DNA of 64,000 nucleotides, from NCBI GenBank assembly GCA_963674895.2, contig CAXXCY010000002.1:248001-312000 (forward strand). Reading direction: 5' to 3'. This document shows positions 33,473-41,724 of this stretch, in pieces. Origin of the DNA: CAXXOK01 sp963674895 (lineage in GTDB: Bacteria; Bacillota; Clostridia; Christensenellales; Aristaeellaceae). The first letter of the stretch is position 1; every line of letters begins with the position of its first letter. Below the pieces are notes generated by a model. That model was not told the DNA's origin and ran no database searches. It saw only the letters and a list, made by a program, of their open reading frames with translations. Made by a program: the position numbers and the translations under genes.

Positions 33473-34378
33473 GCCGGTCAGCTCTAAACTTTTTTTCCAT
33501 ATCTGCCCGCGCACGTCCTTATCCAGCGCGTGCGGCATCGGTTTTTCGTCGATCGTCAGGTTGAAATACCTGCCGGTCGTTTTTTGGAGTTCCGGCGCGG
33601 CGGCAAGGTAGTAGATTGCCTCCCCCGAGACCGCCGGATCCTTGAGGAACGGCCGGATCACGGCATTTGTCCACACGCGGTACAAAAACCCGTTGTTCTG
33701 CCCGATGTTCGTGCGCACGCCGCCGGGGTGCATGGCGTTCACGGTGACGTTCGTATCCCCGAGAAGCTGCGAAAGCGTGAAGACGGTCATCAGCTGCGCG
33801 GTTTTGGAAGCGCCGTAGGCGCGCAGCCCGATATAAAATCGTATGCGCCAATCCAGATCGCTCATATGCAAGCCTCCGAAGCGGTGGCCCTCGGAATTGA
33901 CCTGTATCACGCGCCCCTGCGCGCTCTTGCTCAGGTTGCCGAGCAGGAGCATCGTTAACAGAAACGGCGACAGGTGGTTGACCTGGAAAACCAGTTCGTT
34001 GCCGTCGTCCGTAAGATGCCGGCGCGTACAGTGGACGCCCGCCGAGTTGATTAGCACGTCGATCACCGGATAGCGCTCCCGGATGGTTTCCCCGGCTTTT
34101 CGAACGCCGTCCAGACGGCTGAAATCAGCGGGGACGATATCCGCTTTAACCGAGTACGCCGCCTCCAGCTCCGCTTTCACGGCCTCTGCTTTTTGTTGAT
34201 TCCGGGCGACCAGCACAAGGTTTGCACCGCCCTGCGCCAACCGCCGGGCGGCTGCCAGCCCCACGCCGGAGGTTGCGCCCGAAATTACGCACAGCTTGCC
34301 CGTCATCATCGTGTCGGTCGTATGCTGCCGCGCGCGTTTGTTTTTAAGAAACGCCAGGTCCTCCTTGGTGTACTTCAT
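33455..34378 (-). CDS. Short-chain dehydrogenase, retinol-dehydrogenase-like (copy 1)
   Basis: 307 residues. Extended N-terminus, then cofactor motif GATSGVG (34-40), NSAG (111-114), catalytic serine about 162 (QVNSEGHRFGG) and YGASK (Y188, K192). Family relatives act on hydrophobic alcohols and ketones with NADP(H). It aligns without gaps over its first 190 residues with the second dehydrogenase at 34938, so they are tandem paralogues. It follows the SnoaL-like gene by six bases in one operon and overlaps the 3' end of the opposite oxidoreductase. Confidence 0.87.
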   Translation of the reverse strand: MKYTKEDLAFLKNKRARQHTTDTMMTGKLCVISGATSGVGLAAARRLAQGGANLVLVARNQQKAEAVKAELEAAYSVKADIVPADFSRLDGVRKAGETIRERYPVIDVLINSAGVHCTRRHLTDDGNELVFQVNHLSPFLLTMLLLGNLSKSAQGRVIQVNSEGHRFGGLHMSDLDWRIRFYIGLRAYGASKTAQLMTVFTLSQLLGDTNVTVNAMHPGGVRTNIGQNNGFLYRVWTNAVIRPFLKDPAVSGEAIYYLAAAPELQKTTGRYFNLTIDEKPMPHALDKDVRGQIWKKSLELTGLTQVL

Positions 34379-34384
34379 GAGGGG

Positions 34385-34846
34385 TCACCCGAACTTCCTG
34401 TGCATAAACCGCCGGTAGGATCTTTTGAACCACGGGATGCCGTTGAAGATATCGCCCCACAGGTCGTAATAATCGCGCTGGAACAGTATCCGTCCGTCTT
34501 CGTGCAGCGTGAGCTTCGTGCTGCCGTAAACGGGAGTGCTTGGGAAGCGCTTGAACATCATCGTCATAATCCAGTCGAACATGATTTCGTTGTCCTTTTG
34601 AAAAATGGAGACGATCTCCATGTGCAGCTGTTTGCAGCGGTCCGTCAGGCGGGCGCACAGCGCAATGAATTCAGCCTTGCCCTCGACGCGCTGGATGGAA
34701 TCCTGAAACACGATATCGTCGTGATAGTATATAAACAGATGCGACCAATCGGGCTTGCCGTCGGTATTGTAGGTTTTGGACCACAGCGTTTGAACGGTTT
34801 CCGTGGTCAACGGCAGCCGCTCTTCGCGCAGTTCGCTTGTCTGCAT
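34385..34846 (-). CDS. SnoaL-like (NTF2 fold) protein
   Basis: 153 residues. A nuclear-transport-factor-2 fold is suggested by WSHLFIYYHDDIVFQDSIQRVEGKAEFIALC and, near the end, LHEDGRILFQRDYYDLWGDIF, as in SnoaL-like polyketide cyclases and related proteins. Such proteins bind small hydrophobic molecules. An extended -10 (TGGTATAAT) on the minus strand near 34896 may start the operon with the dehydrogenase. Function unknown. Confidence 0.78.
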   Translation of the reverse strand: MQTSELREERLPLTTETVQTLWSKTYNTDGKPDWSHLFIYYHDDIVFQDSIQRVEGKAEFIALCARLTDRCKQLHMEIVSIFQKDNEIMFDWIMTMMFKRFPSTPVYGSTKLTLHEDGRILFQRDYYDLWGDIFNGIPWFKRSYRRFMHRKFG

Positions 34847-34937
34847 GGCGTCCTCCCGCCGGATTGTCCGGTCCGTTGCTTCTTTATTTGATTATACCAT
34901 ACTTCCGCTCAAACGCATGCGGAGGAGACGGCCGCGG

Positions 34938-35873
34938 CTAGGAAAGCGTCCGCGCCGGTTCCGGAAGCCCCGTTAGCTCCAGGCTTTTTTTCCATACCTG
35001 CGCGCATATTGGATCGTCCAGTACGGCGGCCGCGGGTTTTTTTTCGGCCGTCAGGGAGAAATACAGGCCGGTCTTTTTTTGCAGTTCCGGCGCCGCGGCC
35101 AGGTAGTACAGCGCCTCGCCGGATACGACGGGGTCCTTCAGGAAGAAGCGCTTGAAATGCCGCATCAGCCAACGGAGCAGAAACCCGCTGTTTTGCACGA
35201 TATTGCTGCCGACGATGCCGGGATGCATAGCGTTCACGGTGACGTTTGTCCTCCGGAGCAGCTCCGAAAGCGTGCGCACGGCCGCGATCTGCGCGAGCTT
35301 CGACGCTCCGTAGGCGCGCGGCCAGAGGTATGCGCGGCGGCGCCAATCCAAATCGCCGGTGTTGAGCCCCCCGAAGCGGTGGCCTACGGAGTTCACCTGC
35401 AGGATGCGCCCCTGCGGGCTTTTGATCAGGTTTTCAAGCAACAGCAGGGTCATCGTCAAGCTGGCCAGATGGTTGACCTGAAACGTCATCTCGTGTCCAT
35501 CTTCTGTCTCCCTGCGCCGCGTGGAGAACAACCCCGCGCAGTTGATGAGCACGTCGATCACCGGGCAGGCCTGCGCAATCTCCGCGGCCGCCCTGCGCAC
35601 GTCCGGCAGGCGGATGAAATCCGCGACAACGATATCCACGGCCGTGCCGTGGGCCGCTTCCAGTTCCGCTTTCACAGCTTCGGCTTTATCTCGATTCCGG
35701 GCGACCAGCACGAGGGCTGCGCCGCCTTCCGCCAGCCGCCGCGCGGCCGCCAGCCCCACGCCGGAGGTCGCGCCGGTGATCACGCACAGCTTGCCGTCCA
35801 TCCGGGCGCCGGTTGTGCGCTGGCGCGTGAAGGTTTTTTTCCGAAACGCCGGGGCGTCCTTTGTATACGTCAT
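34938..35873 (-). CDS. Short-chain dehydrogenase, retinol-dehydrogenase-like (copy 2)
   Basis: 311 residues from ATG 35873 (GAGGTG just upstream; a longer frame to 35912 exists). GATSGVG at 34-40, NCAG at 111-114, QVNSVGHRFGG and YGASK at 188-192 are in the same positions as in copy 1, and the C-termini end alike (VWKKSLELTG). The two genes flank the SnoaL-like gene, so a duplication around it is likely. Copy 2 stands as its own unit. Confidence 0.87.
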   Translation of the reverse strand: MTYTKDAPAFRKKTFTRQRTTGARMDGKLCVITGATSGVGLAAARRLAEGGAALVLVARNRDKAEAVKAELEAAHGTAVDIVVADFIRLPDVRRAAAEIAQACPVIDVLINCAGLFSTRRRETEDGHEMTFQVNHLASLTMTLLLLENLIKSPQGRILQVNSVGHRFGGLNTGDLDWRRRAYLWPRAYGASKLAQIAAVRTLSELLRRTNVTVNAMHPGIVGSNIVQNSGFLLRWLMRHFKRFFLKDPVVSGEALYYLAAAPELQKKTGLYFSLTAEKKPAAAVLDDPICAQVWKKSLELTGLPEPARTLS

Positions 35874-36023
35874 CGTACACCTCATACGGAATGGATTGCC
35901 CGTAAACGGCAATGCTGCCCGCGCCGCAGCGCCCCCGCAACCGCGGGGCAGGCGGCGTTTGTCCTGTATTATATCATATTGCCGCGGGGAAAGGGCGAAA
36001 GAACGCCGATGCGCTCCACTGTG

Positions 36024-36052
36024 TTGTGCGGCGCGGCTTTTTTGGATATACT
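36024..36052 (+). promoter_or_regulatory. Promoter of the acetolactate decarboxylase gene
   Basis: TTGTGC (36024-36029) and TATACT (36047-36052), spacer 17 bp. Confidence 0.6.
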
Positions 36053-36085
36053 GGAAAGAGATGCGCCGGTAAAGGAGAATGCGGT

Positions 36086-36856
36086 ATGAAACGGAAACGC
36101 CTGGTATCCATTTTGGTTTTGCTTACGGTTGCCCTGCTGCCGCTGTACGCGCTGGGCGGGGGCGCGCTGTACCAGGTATCGACCCTGCAGGCGCTGATGC
36201 AGGGCGATTATTACGGCGCGGTCGCCGTCGATGATCTGACCGGCTTCGGCGACACGGGGCTTGGCACCTTCGACGCCCTCGACGGCGAGATGGTCGTGCT
36301 GGACGGCGTGGCGTACAAGGCCGCCTACGACGGCAGCATAACGGCGGTGCCGGCGGAGGAGCTGAGCCCCTTCGCCAACGTCGCTTTTATCGGGGACGGA
36401 GAAGGCGCTGAAAGCTCTTTTACGGGCGGCTACGACGGCCTTTTGGCCGCGCTGTCGGCCCTTGTGCCGGATCAAAACCTGCCCGTGGTCTTCCGGATTG
36501 CGGGTCATTATACGGGTGTTACGGTGCGCAGCGTGCCCAAACAGCAGGAACCGTATCCGCCGCTGACGGACGTTGTGAAAAACCAGGCGGTGTTTACGCG
36601 CGATCAGGCACAGGGCGTTATCGTCGGGTTCCGGTTTCCCGAGTACATGGGCGATATCAACACTACGGGCTATCACCTGCACTTCCTGTCCGACGACCGG
36701 ACCTTCGGCGGGCATCTGCTGGACGCCGCCTCCGGCGAGATCAGCGTGCGGTACCGCGAGCTCAGCGAATTCAATATGGCGCTGCCGGATTCCATCAGTC
36801 TGTACAATGTCGCCGAAACCCGGGACAGCGATATCGAGGCTGTGGAAAGCCGTTAA
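36086..36856 (+). CDS. budA: Acetolactate decarboxylase with signal peptide
   Basis: 256 residues. Converts 2-acetolactate to acetoin. LYQVSTLQALMQGDYYGAV and GTFDALDGEMVVLDGVAYK open the domain; the zinc ligands are H197, H199 and H210 in GYHLHFLSDDRTFGGH, with the catalytic arginine at R148. AAAGGAG precedes ATG 36086. The first 24 residues (basic, then hydrophobic) form a signal peptide or anchor, so this copy is probably exported, as in a few bacilli. No acetolactate synthase gene is adjacent. Confidence 0.9.
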   Translation: MKRKRLVSILVLLTVALLPLYALGGGALYQVSTLQALMQGDYYGAVAVDDLTGFGDTGLGTFDALDGEMVVLDGVAYKAAYDGSITAVPAEELSPFANVAFIGDGEGAESSFTGGYDGLLAALSALVPDQNLPVVFRIAGHYTGVTVRSVPKQQEPYPPLTDVVKNQAVFTRDQAQGVIVGFRFPEYMGDINTTGYHLHFLSDDRTFGGHLLDAASGEISVRYRELSEFNMALPDSISLYNVAETRDSDIEAVESR

Positions 36857-36943
36857 ACCGGCCGCTTGTTCCGATTTTTAACATACCCCGCCGCGCACAA
36901 GAGTTCCTTCCGGCGCGGCGGGATGCTTTCGTTAAATCCCGAT

Positions 36944-36965
36944 ATGTTCACCAAATGTTCACATG
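36944..36965 (+). promoter_or_regulatory. 11-bp tandem repeat, Pho-box-like
   Basis: ATGTTCACCAA (36944-36954) is followed directly by ATGTTCACATG (36955-36965). TTCACC-N5-TTCACA fits the PhoP/PhoB-type box of Gram-positives. It lies about 170 bp upstream of the HEAT-repeat gene. Confidence 0.4.
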
Positions 36966-37135
36966 TATGCCCCATATGCCGCAAATTGCTGTGTTACAAT
37001 AGGTATGAGGGAGATGCGATCCCATGCGAAGGAATGCGGACAGCGTATCTGTATGATGGCCGTTATTGAAAACCCGCGGAAATAAGCAGAGGAATGCCGA
37101 AGCATTGCAGGATTATAATCAAGGAGAACGATACG

Positions 37136-37465
37136 ATGTTTGGAAACAAGATGAACGCAGTCGAAAAGGCGGTTAAAAAGAGCAACGCGGGCGTGCTGGT
37201 CGGGCTTGCCGGCAACGGCGATTTGTCCGTCAGTCTGGCCGCGATCGAAGGGCTTGGAACCGTAGGGGGACAGGCAGCCTCCAATTATCTGGTCACGCGC
37301 CTTCAAAGCGAAGAGCCGGAGGTGCGGACCGCGGTCGCGAAGGCGCTGGGTAAGATAGCCAACGTGCACACCAAGGCGTTTTTAGCCGCGCAGATGAACA
37401 AGGAAACGGACCCGGAAATCAAGGAAATTATGCGGGAAGCCATGGTCAACATCAAGGAGTATTGA
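37136..37465 (+). CDS. Small HEAT-repeat protein
   Basis: 109 residues. About three helical repeats: NAGVLVGLAGNGDLSVSLAAIEGLG, ASNYLVTRLQSEEPEVRTAVAKALGKI and FLAAQMNKETDPEIKEIMREAMVNI, each with the spacing of HEAT/PBS lyase repeats. It is probably a small interaction scaffold. AAGGAG precedes ATG 37136. No partner is evident. Confidence 0.8.
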   Translation: MFGNKMNAVEKAVKKSNAGVLVGLAGNGDLSVSLAAIEGLGTVGGQAASNYLVTRLQSEEPEVRTAVAKALGKIANVHTKAFLAAQMNKETDPEIKEIMREAMVNIKEY

Positions 37466-37627
37466 CGGCCGGACGCGAAAAGCGATCGCGGAGGGGCGGC
37501 GTATATGCCGGCAATCCCCGGCGTAAGGCGGGCAGGGGAAGTTCCGGAGGCGGAACAGCCTCCTGTTTGGTTTATGTGTGATTGGCGCACGGGGTCCCAT
37601 ATTCGTTTTTGACGGGGTGAGGCAACG

Positions 37628-37993
37628 ATGGAGATCAAACGGCTGCCCGGCGAGTTCGCGGTATGCAAACTGCAATCGGCTGATTCGGTGGATCTCGGCA
37701 GGGAATTCACGTTCCTTTCCGTCACGGATGAGGAAATCTCCCTCGTATGCGAAATTACTAACCTCCCCGGAAACGCGGCCGCCGTCGAGCGCGGATGGAA
37801 CGGCTTGAAAATCTGCGGGGTTCTGGACTTCGGCATGGTCGGCGTCATCGCAGGGATTTCCGGCCTGCTGGCGGAGCGGGGCATCAGCCTGTTCGCCGTC
37901 TCGACGTTCAATACGGACTATATCTTCCTGAAATCCGAGAACTTACATGCCGCTGTTGGCGTGCTGCGGGACGGCGGATATACCGTGATCTGA
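37628..37993 (+). CDS. ACT domain protein
   Basis: 121 residues. It resembles the ACT_7/CASTOR-like proteins: an N-terminal half ending in RGWNGLKICGVLDFGMVGVIAGISGLLAERGISLFAVSTFNTDYIFLK, the ACT core with the conserved glycine turn GVIAGISG. Such proteins sense amino acids. GGGTGAGG lies before the ATG. It is followed by the two-component system genes after about 110 bp. Confidence 0.82.
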   Translation: MEIKRLPGEFAVCKLQSADSVDLGREFTFLSVTDEEISLVCEITNLPGNAAAVERGWNGLKICGVLDFGMVGVIAGISGLLAERGISLFAVSTFNTDYIFLKSENLHAAVGVLRDGGYTVI

Positions 37994-38100
37994 CCCGGCA
38001 TACGCGGCTGCCCGGCGCATATTGCGCGCCGCGTGCTTTTCGACTATGATAAGCGTGCCGGGAGGAAACCCCCACAGAAAAACCGCCGCAGGGAGGCGCC

Positions 38101-38775
38101 ATGTTTCACATTCTGGTCATCGACGACGATCGGAGCACCCGCAAGCTCATGCAGGCCGTGCTTTCGGCGGAGGGATACTCCGTACTGACCGCCGTAAACG
38201 GCGAGGACGCCTTGCGGGTGATGGATGAGGAGCACGTGGATTTGGCCGTGCTCGACCTGATGATGCCCCAAATGGACGGGTACGCCTTTACCCGCGCACT
38301 GCGCGAGGCGAACAACGCCCTGCCCATCCTGATGGTCAGCGCCAAACAGGCGCCGGCCAGCCGCAAGGAGGGCTTCGTCGCGGGCATCGACGACTATATG
38401 ACAAAGCCCGTGGACGAAGAGGAGATGCTGCTGAGGATCAAGGCGCTTCTGCGCCGCGCCAAGATCGCCTCCGAACGCCGGATGGAAATCGGCGAGGTAA
38501 CCCTTGATTACGATTCCCGCACGGTAACGCGCGGCGGGGAGAGCGTCACGCTCCCGCACAAGGAATTCCTGCTTTTGTATCAGCTCCTCTCTTACCCAGG
38601 CCGAGTATTCACCCGCATTCAGATCATGGACGAGGTCTGGGGCATTCAGAGCGAAACGGGATGGGAGACCATCACCGTGCACATCAACCGCCTGCGCAAG
38701 CGCTTTGCCGATTACCCGGAATTTGAGATCGTGTCGGTGCGCGGGCTGGGCTATAAGGCGGTGAAGCGCGTATGA
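38101..38775 (+). CDS. OmpR/PhoB-type response regulator
   Basis: 224 residues. Receiver with acidic DDD at 8-10, phospho-acceptor D52 (LDLMMPQMDG) and TKPVDEEE; winged helix at about 130-220 ending with VRGLGYKAVK. It overlaps the kinase gene by ATGA. The pair lies just upstream of an ABC exporter whose promoter has an 11-bp tandem repeat that fits this class of regulator. Confidence 0.95.
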   Translation: MFHILVIDDDRSTRKLMQAVLSAEGYSVLTAVNGEDALRVMDEEHVDLAVLDLMMPQMDGYAFTRALREANNALPILMVSAKQAPASRKEGFVAGIDDYMTKPVDEEEMLLRIKALLRRAKIASERRMEIGEVTLDYDSRTVTRGGESVTLPHKEFLLLYQLLSYPGRVFTRIQIMDEVWGIQSETGWETITVHINRLRKRFADYPEFEIVSVRGLGYKAVKRV

Positions 38776-39893
38776 GGCTCCACAGGTTCTGGGTTTTCCG
38801 CAAGGACCCGCGGGTTTCGCGGTCGAATTTTACGCGGCTGGTGTTTTTATTCACGCTGTTCTTCGCTGTGATACTCGCGCTGACGATGATCATTGTTACG
38901 GCGGGGATGCTGATTTTAAATGCGCTGGACGTGATCACCGTATCCGATTCCCCCAGCTTGGTGATGGGCGCGGCGATCTGGGCGCTGGCAAGCCTGTTTG
39001 TGGGGATACTGACCGCTTTGCTGGTCAGCCATGTCCCGATCCGTTCGTTCCACAATCTGGTCGAGGGTATGAACAGGCTGGCGAAGGGCGACTATGCCGC
39101 GCGCCTTACTATGCGCTACCATGAATCCATCGGCAAGCAGCTCGCGAGAAGCTTCAACGCCCTCGCAGCCGAGCTTGAAAACACCGAAATGCTGCGCTCC
39201 GATTTTGTGAACAACTTCTCCCACGAGTTCAAAACGCCGATCGTATCTATCCTGGGCTTTGCCAAGCTCTTGAAGCGCAAGGACCTTCCGCCCGAGAAGC
39301 GCGACGAGTATCTGGACATCATTTTGAGCGAAGCCACGCGCCTGACCGATATGGCGGACAACGTACTGAACCTCGCCAAAATCGAAAAGCAGTCGATCCT
39401 CACCGAGGTTGCGGAGTTTAATTTGAGCGAGCAGCTCCGCACCTGCGTGCTGCTTCTGACCAAGAAATGGGAGCAAAAGCGCCAGGAGATCGATTTTGAC
39501 GAATACGAATACCACTGTGCGGGCAACGAGGAGCTTTTGAAGCAGGTCTGGATCAACCTGCTGGACAACGCGGTGAAGTTCGCCCCGGAGGGCGGCCGCA
39601 TCAGAATCGGCATCCGGCGGGAGCCGGACGGGATTCAGGTTTCCTTTGCCAGCCCGGGCGAGATGATTGCCGAGGAAACGCGCAGGCGGATCTTCGAAAA
39701 ATTCTTCCAGGGCGATCCCTCCCATGCCACGGAGGGCACGGGCCTGGGCCTCGCGATCGCGCGCAGGATCGTGGAGCTGCACAAGGGCGAAATCGCGGTG
39801 GATTATACGGACGGGTGCAACGTGTTTACCGTTGCACTTCCCCAGCCGCTGCCCGGTTCAAGGGCGGAAGATCGTTCAATAAGTCAGCAATAG
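38772..39893 (+). CDS. Sensor histidine kinase (HisKA/HATPase_c)
   Basis: 373 residues. Two membrane helices (about 25-50 and 64-86) with a very short outside loop, a HAMP domain at about 88-140, phospho-acceptor H151 in FSHEFKTP, and HATPase motifs LLDNAVKFAPEGG and GTGLGLAIARRI. The tiny extracellular part suggests it senses within or at the membrane, as intramembrane-sensing kinases near ABC exporters do. Coupled to the response regulator by a four-base overlap. Confidence 0.94.
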   Translation: MRLHRFWVFRKDPRVSRSNFTRLVFLFTLFFAVILALTMIIVTAGMLILNALDVITVSDSPSLVMGAAIWALASLFVGILTALLVSHVPIRSFHNLVEGMNRLAKGDYAARLTMRYHESIGKQLARSFNALAAELENTEMLRSDFVNNFSHEFKTPIVSILGFAKLLKRKDLPPEKRDEYLDIILSEATRLTDMADNVLNLAKIEKQSILTEVAEFNLSEQLRTCVLLLTKKWEQKRQEIDFDEYEYHCAGNEELLKQVWINLLDNAVKFAPEGGRIRIGIRREPDGIQVSFASPGEMIAEETRRRIFEKFFQGDPSHATEGTGLGLAIARRIVELHKGEIAVDYTDGCNVFTVALPQPLPGSRAEDRSISQQ

Positions 39894-39900
39894 TCAAAAA

Positions 39901-39933
39901 GTTTATCTTTCGTTTAGATTTCCATCGTATACT
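39901..39933 (+). promoter_or_regulatory. Exporter promoter with 11-bp tandem repeat
   Basis: GTTTATCTTTC (39901-39911) and GTTTAGATTTC (39912-39922) are adjacent 11-bp repeats with nine of eleven bases equal; TATACT follows at 39928-39933 and no good -35 is present. This is the form of an OmpR/PhoB-type activator site replacing the -35, and the two-component genes end only 8 bp upstream. Confidence 0.65.
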
Positions 39934-39963
39934 CAGCGCATTAACACGAAGGAAGGTTAACGT

Positions 39964-41724
39964 ATGCTGAGTATTTTCAAGCACCTGCGGCGGAAGGAAT
40001 GGGCGCTGGTACTGGTGAGTATCGCGTTCATCTGTGTGCAGGTGTGGCTGGACTTAAAGCTCCCGGATTACATGCGGGAGATTACCACGCTGGTGCAGAC
40101 ATCCGCGGATTCCATGAACGAAATATGGGCCGCGGGCGGCAAGATGCTGCTGTGCGCGTTCGGCAGCCTGGCGACGGCCGTGGTCGTGGGCCTTTTTGCG
40201 GCGCGGATCGCGGCCTCGGTTGCGTTCCGGGTGCGCGCGAGCCTCTACGCCAAGGTGGAGGATTTCTCCATGGAGGAAATCAACCGCTTTTCCACCTCCA
40301 GCCTGATCACGCGTTCCACCAACGACATCACCCAGGTGCAGATGATCATCGCCATGGGCCTGCAGGTATTGATCCGCGCGCCGATCATGGCGGGCTGGGC
40401 GATCGTCAAAATCGCGGGCAAGAACTGGAACTGGTCGCTGGCCACCGGCGGCGCCGTGCTGTTTATGATGATCCTGGTCACGGTGCTGGTGATCTTCGCG
40501 CTGCCCAAGTTCAAAATCATCCAATCCCTGACCGACCGGCTGAACATGGTCACCCGTGAAAACCTGACCGGCGTGCGTGTGGTGCGCGCCTATAACGCCG
40601 AGGATTATCAGGAAGGCAAGTTTGAGAAGGCCAACGAGGATTTGACCGGGACGTACCTGTACACCAGCCGCCTGATGGCCATTATGATGCCCGGCATGAC
40701 GCTGGTGATGAACGGCCTGATGCTCTCCATCTACTGGATCGGCGCCTATCTGATCGACGCCGCGGGCTTCATGCAGCGCATCACGCTGTTTTCGGACATG
40801 GTGGTGTACATCGCCTACGCGATGCAGGTCGTGATGGCGTTTGTGATGCTGGTGATGATCTTTATTATGCTGCCGCGCGCCACCGTGGCCGCCCGCCGCA
40901 TCAACGAGGTGCTCGGTACCGAAAGCCGCATCAAAGACGGCGATAAGGCCGCGCCCGCCTGGGGCACGGGACAGGTGGAATTCCGCGACGTGAGCTTCAA
41001 GTACCCGCAGGCGGACGAATATGTGCTCCGGAACGTGTCCTTTACCGCCAACGCCGGGGAAACCGTGGCGTTTATCGGCTCCACGGGCAGCGGCAAGAGT
41101 ACGCTGATCAACCTGATTCCCCGTTTCTATGACCCCACCGAGGGCCAGGTTTTGATCGACGGGCAGGATATCCGCGAATACAGGCAGGAGGACCTGCACA
41201 ACAAGATCGGCTATGTGCCCCAGCGCGCGGTGATCTTTTCGGGCACGGTCAAGTCCAACATCGCGTTCGGCGAAGGCGCCGGAGAGCCGCCGGATGATGA
41301 CGACGTCAAGGCCGCCGCGGGCATCGCGCAGGCCGCGGAGTTTATCGACAAGCTCGAGGATACCTACGAGGCGCACGTATCGCAGGGCGGCACCAACCTG
41401 TCCGGCGGGCAGAAACAGCGCGTCGCCATCGCCCGGGCGGTCTGCCGCGAGGCGGAGATCCTGATCTTTGACGATTCGTTCTCGGCGCTGGACTTCAAAA
41501 CCGACCGCGAGCTGCGCAAGCAGCTCAAGGAACAGACCATCGGCTCCACCACCTTTATCGTCACCCAGCGCATCGGCACCATCCGTCACGCGGACAAGAT
41601 CGTCGTGCTGGACCAGGGGCGGGTCGTGGGCGTCGGCTCACACGATTCTCTGCTGAAGGACTGCAAGGTCTATCAGGAGATCGCATCCTCGCAGCTTTCC
41701 AAGGAGGAATTGAATTATGCATAG
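39964..41724 (+). CDS. ABC exporter half-transporter A (degenerate ATP site)
   Basis: 586 residues: six-helix transmembrane domain then an NBD with Walker A GSTGSGKST, Q-loop YVPQRAV, signature LSGGQKQRV and Walker B ILIFDDSFSALD. The catalytic glutamate after Walker B is aspartate, so its own ATP site is degenerate, the hallmark of one half of heterodimeric multidrug exporters such as LmrC/BmrC/TM287. GAAGGAAGG precedes the ATG. It overlaps the partner gene by 8 bp. Probable export of a drug, lipid or peptide in response to the adjacent two-component system. Confidence 0.93.
   Translation: MLSIFKHLRRKEWALVLVSIAFICVQVWLDLKLPDYMREITTLVQTSADSMNEIWAAGGKMLLCAFGSLATAVVVGLFAARIAASVAFRVRASLYAKVEDFSMEEINRFSTSSLITRSTNDITQVQMIIAMGLQVLIRAPIMAGWAIVKIAGKNWNWSLATGGAVLFMMILVTVLVIFALPKFKIIQSLTDRLNMVTRENLTGVRVVRAYNAEDYQEGKFEKANEDLTGTYLYTSRLMAIMMPGMTLVMNGLMLSIYWIGAYLIDAAGFMQRITLFSDMVVYIAYAMQVVMAFVMLVMIFIMLPRATVAARRINEVLGTESRIKDGDKAAPAWGTGQVEFRDVSFKYPQADEYVLRNVSFTANAGETVAFIGSTGSGKSTLINLIPRFYDPTEGQVLIDGQDIREYRQEDLHNKIGYVPQRAVIFSGTVKSNIAFGEGAGEPPDDDDVKAAAGIAQAAEFIDKLEDTYEAHVSQGGTNLSGGQKQRVAIARAVCREAEILIFDDSFSALDFKTDRELRKQLKEQTIGSTTFIVTQRIGTIRHADKIVVLDQGRVVGVGSHDSLLKDCKVYQEIASSQLSKEELNYA

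Noticed and set aside
36944..36965. Repeat as promoter element of the acetolactate decarboxylase gene
   Set aside because: It lies downstream of that gene's stop codon.
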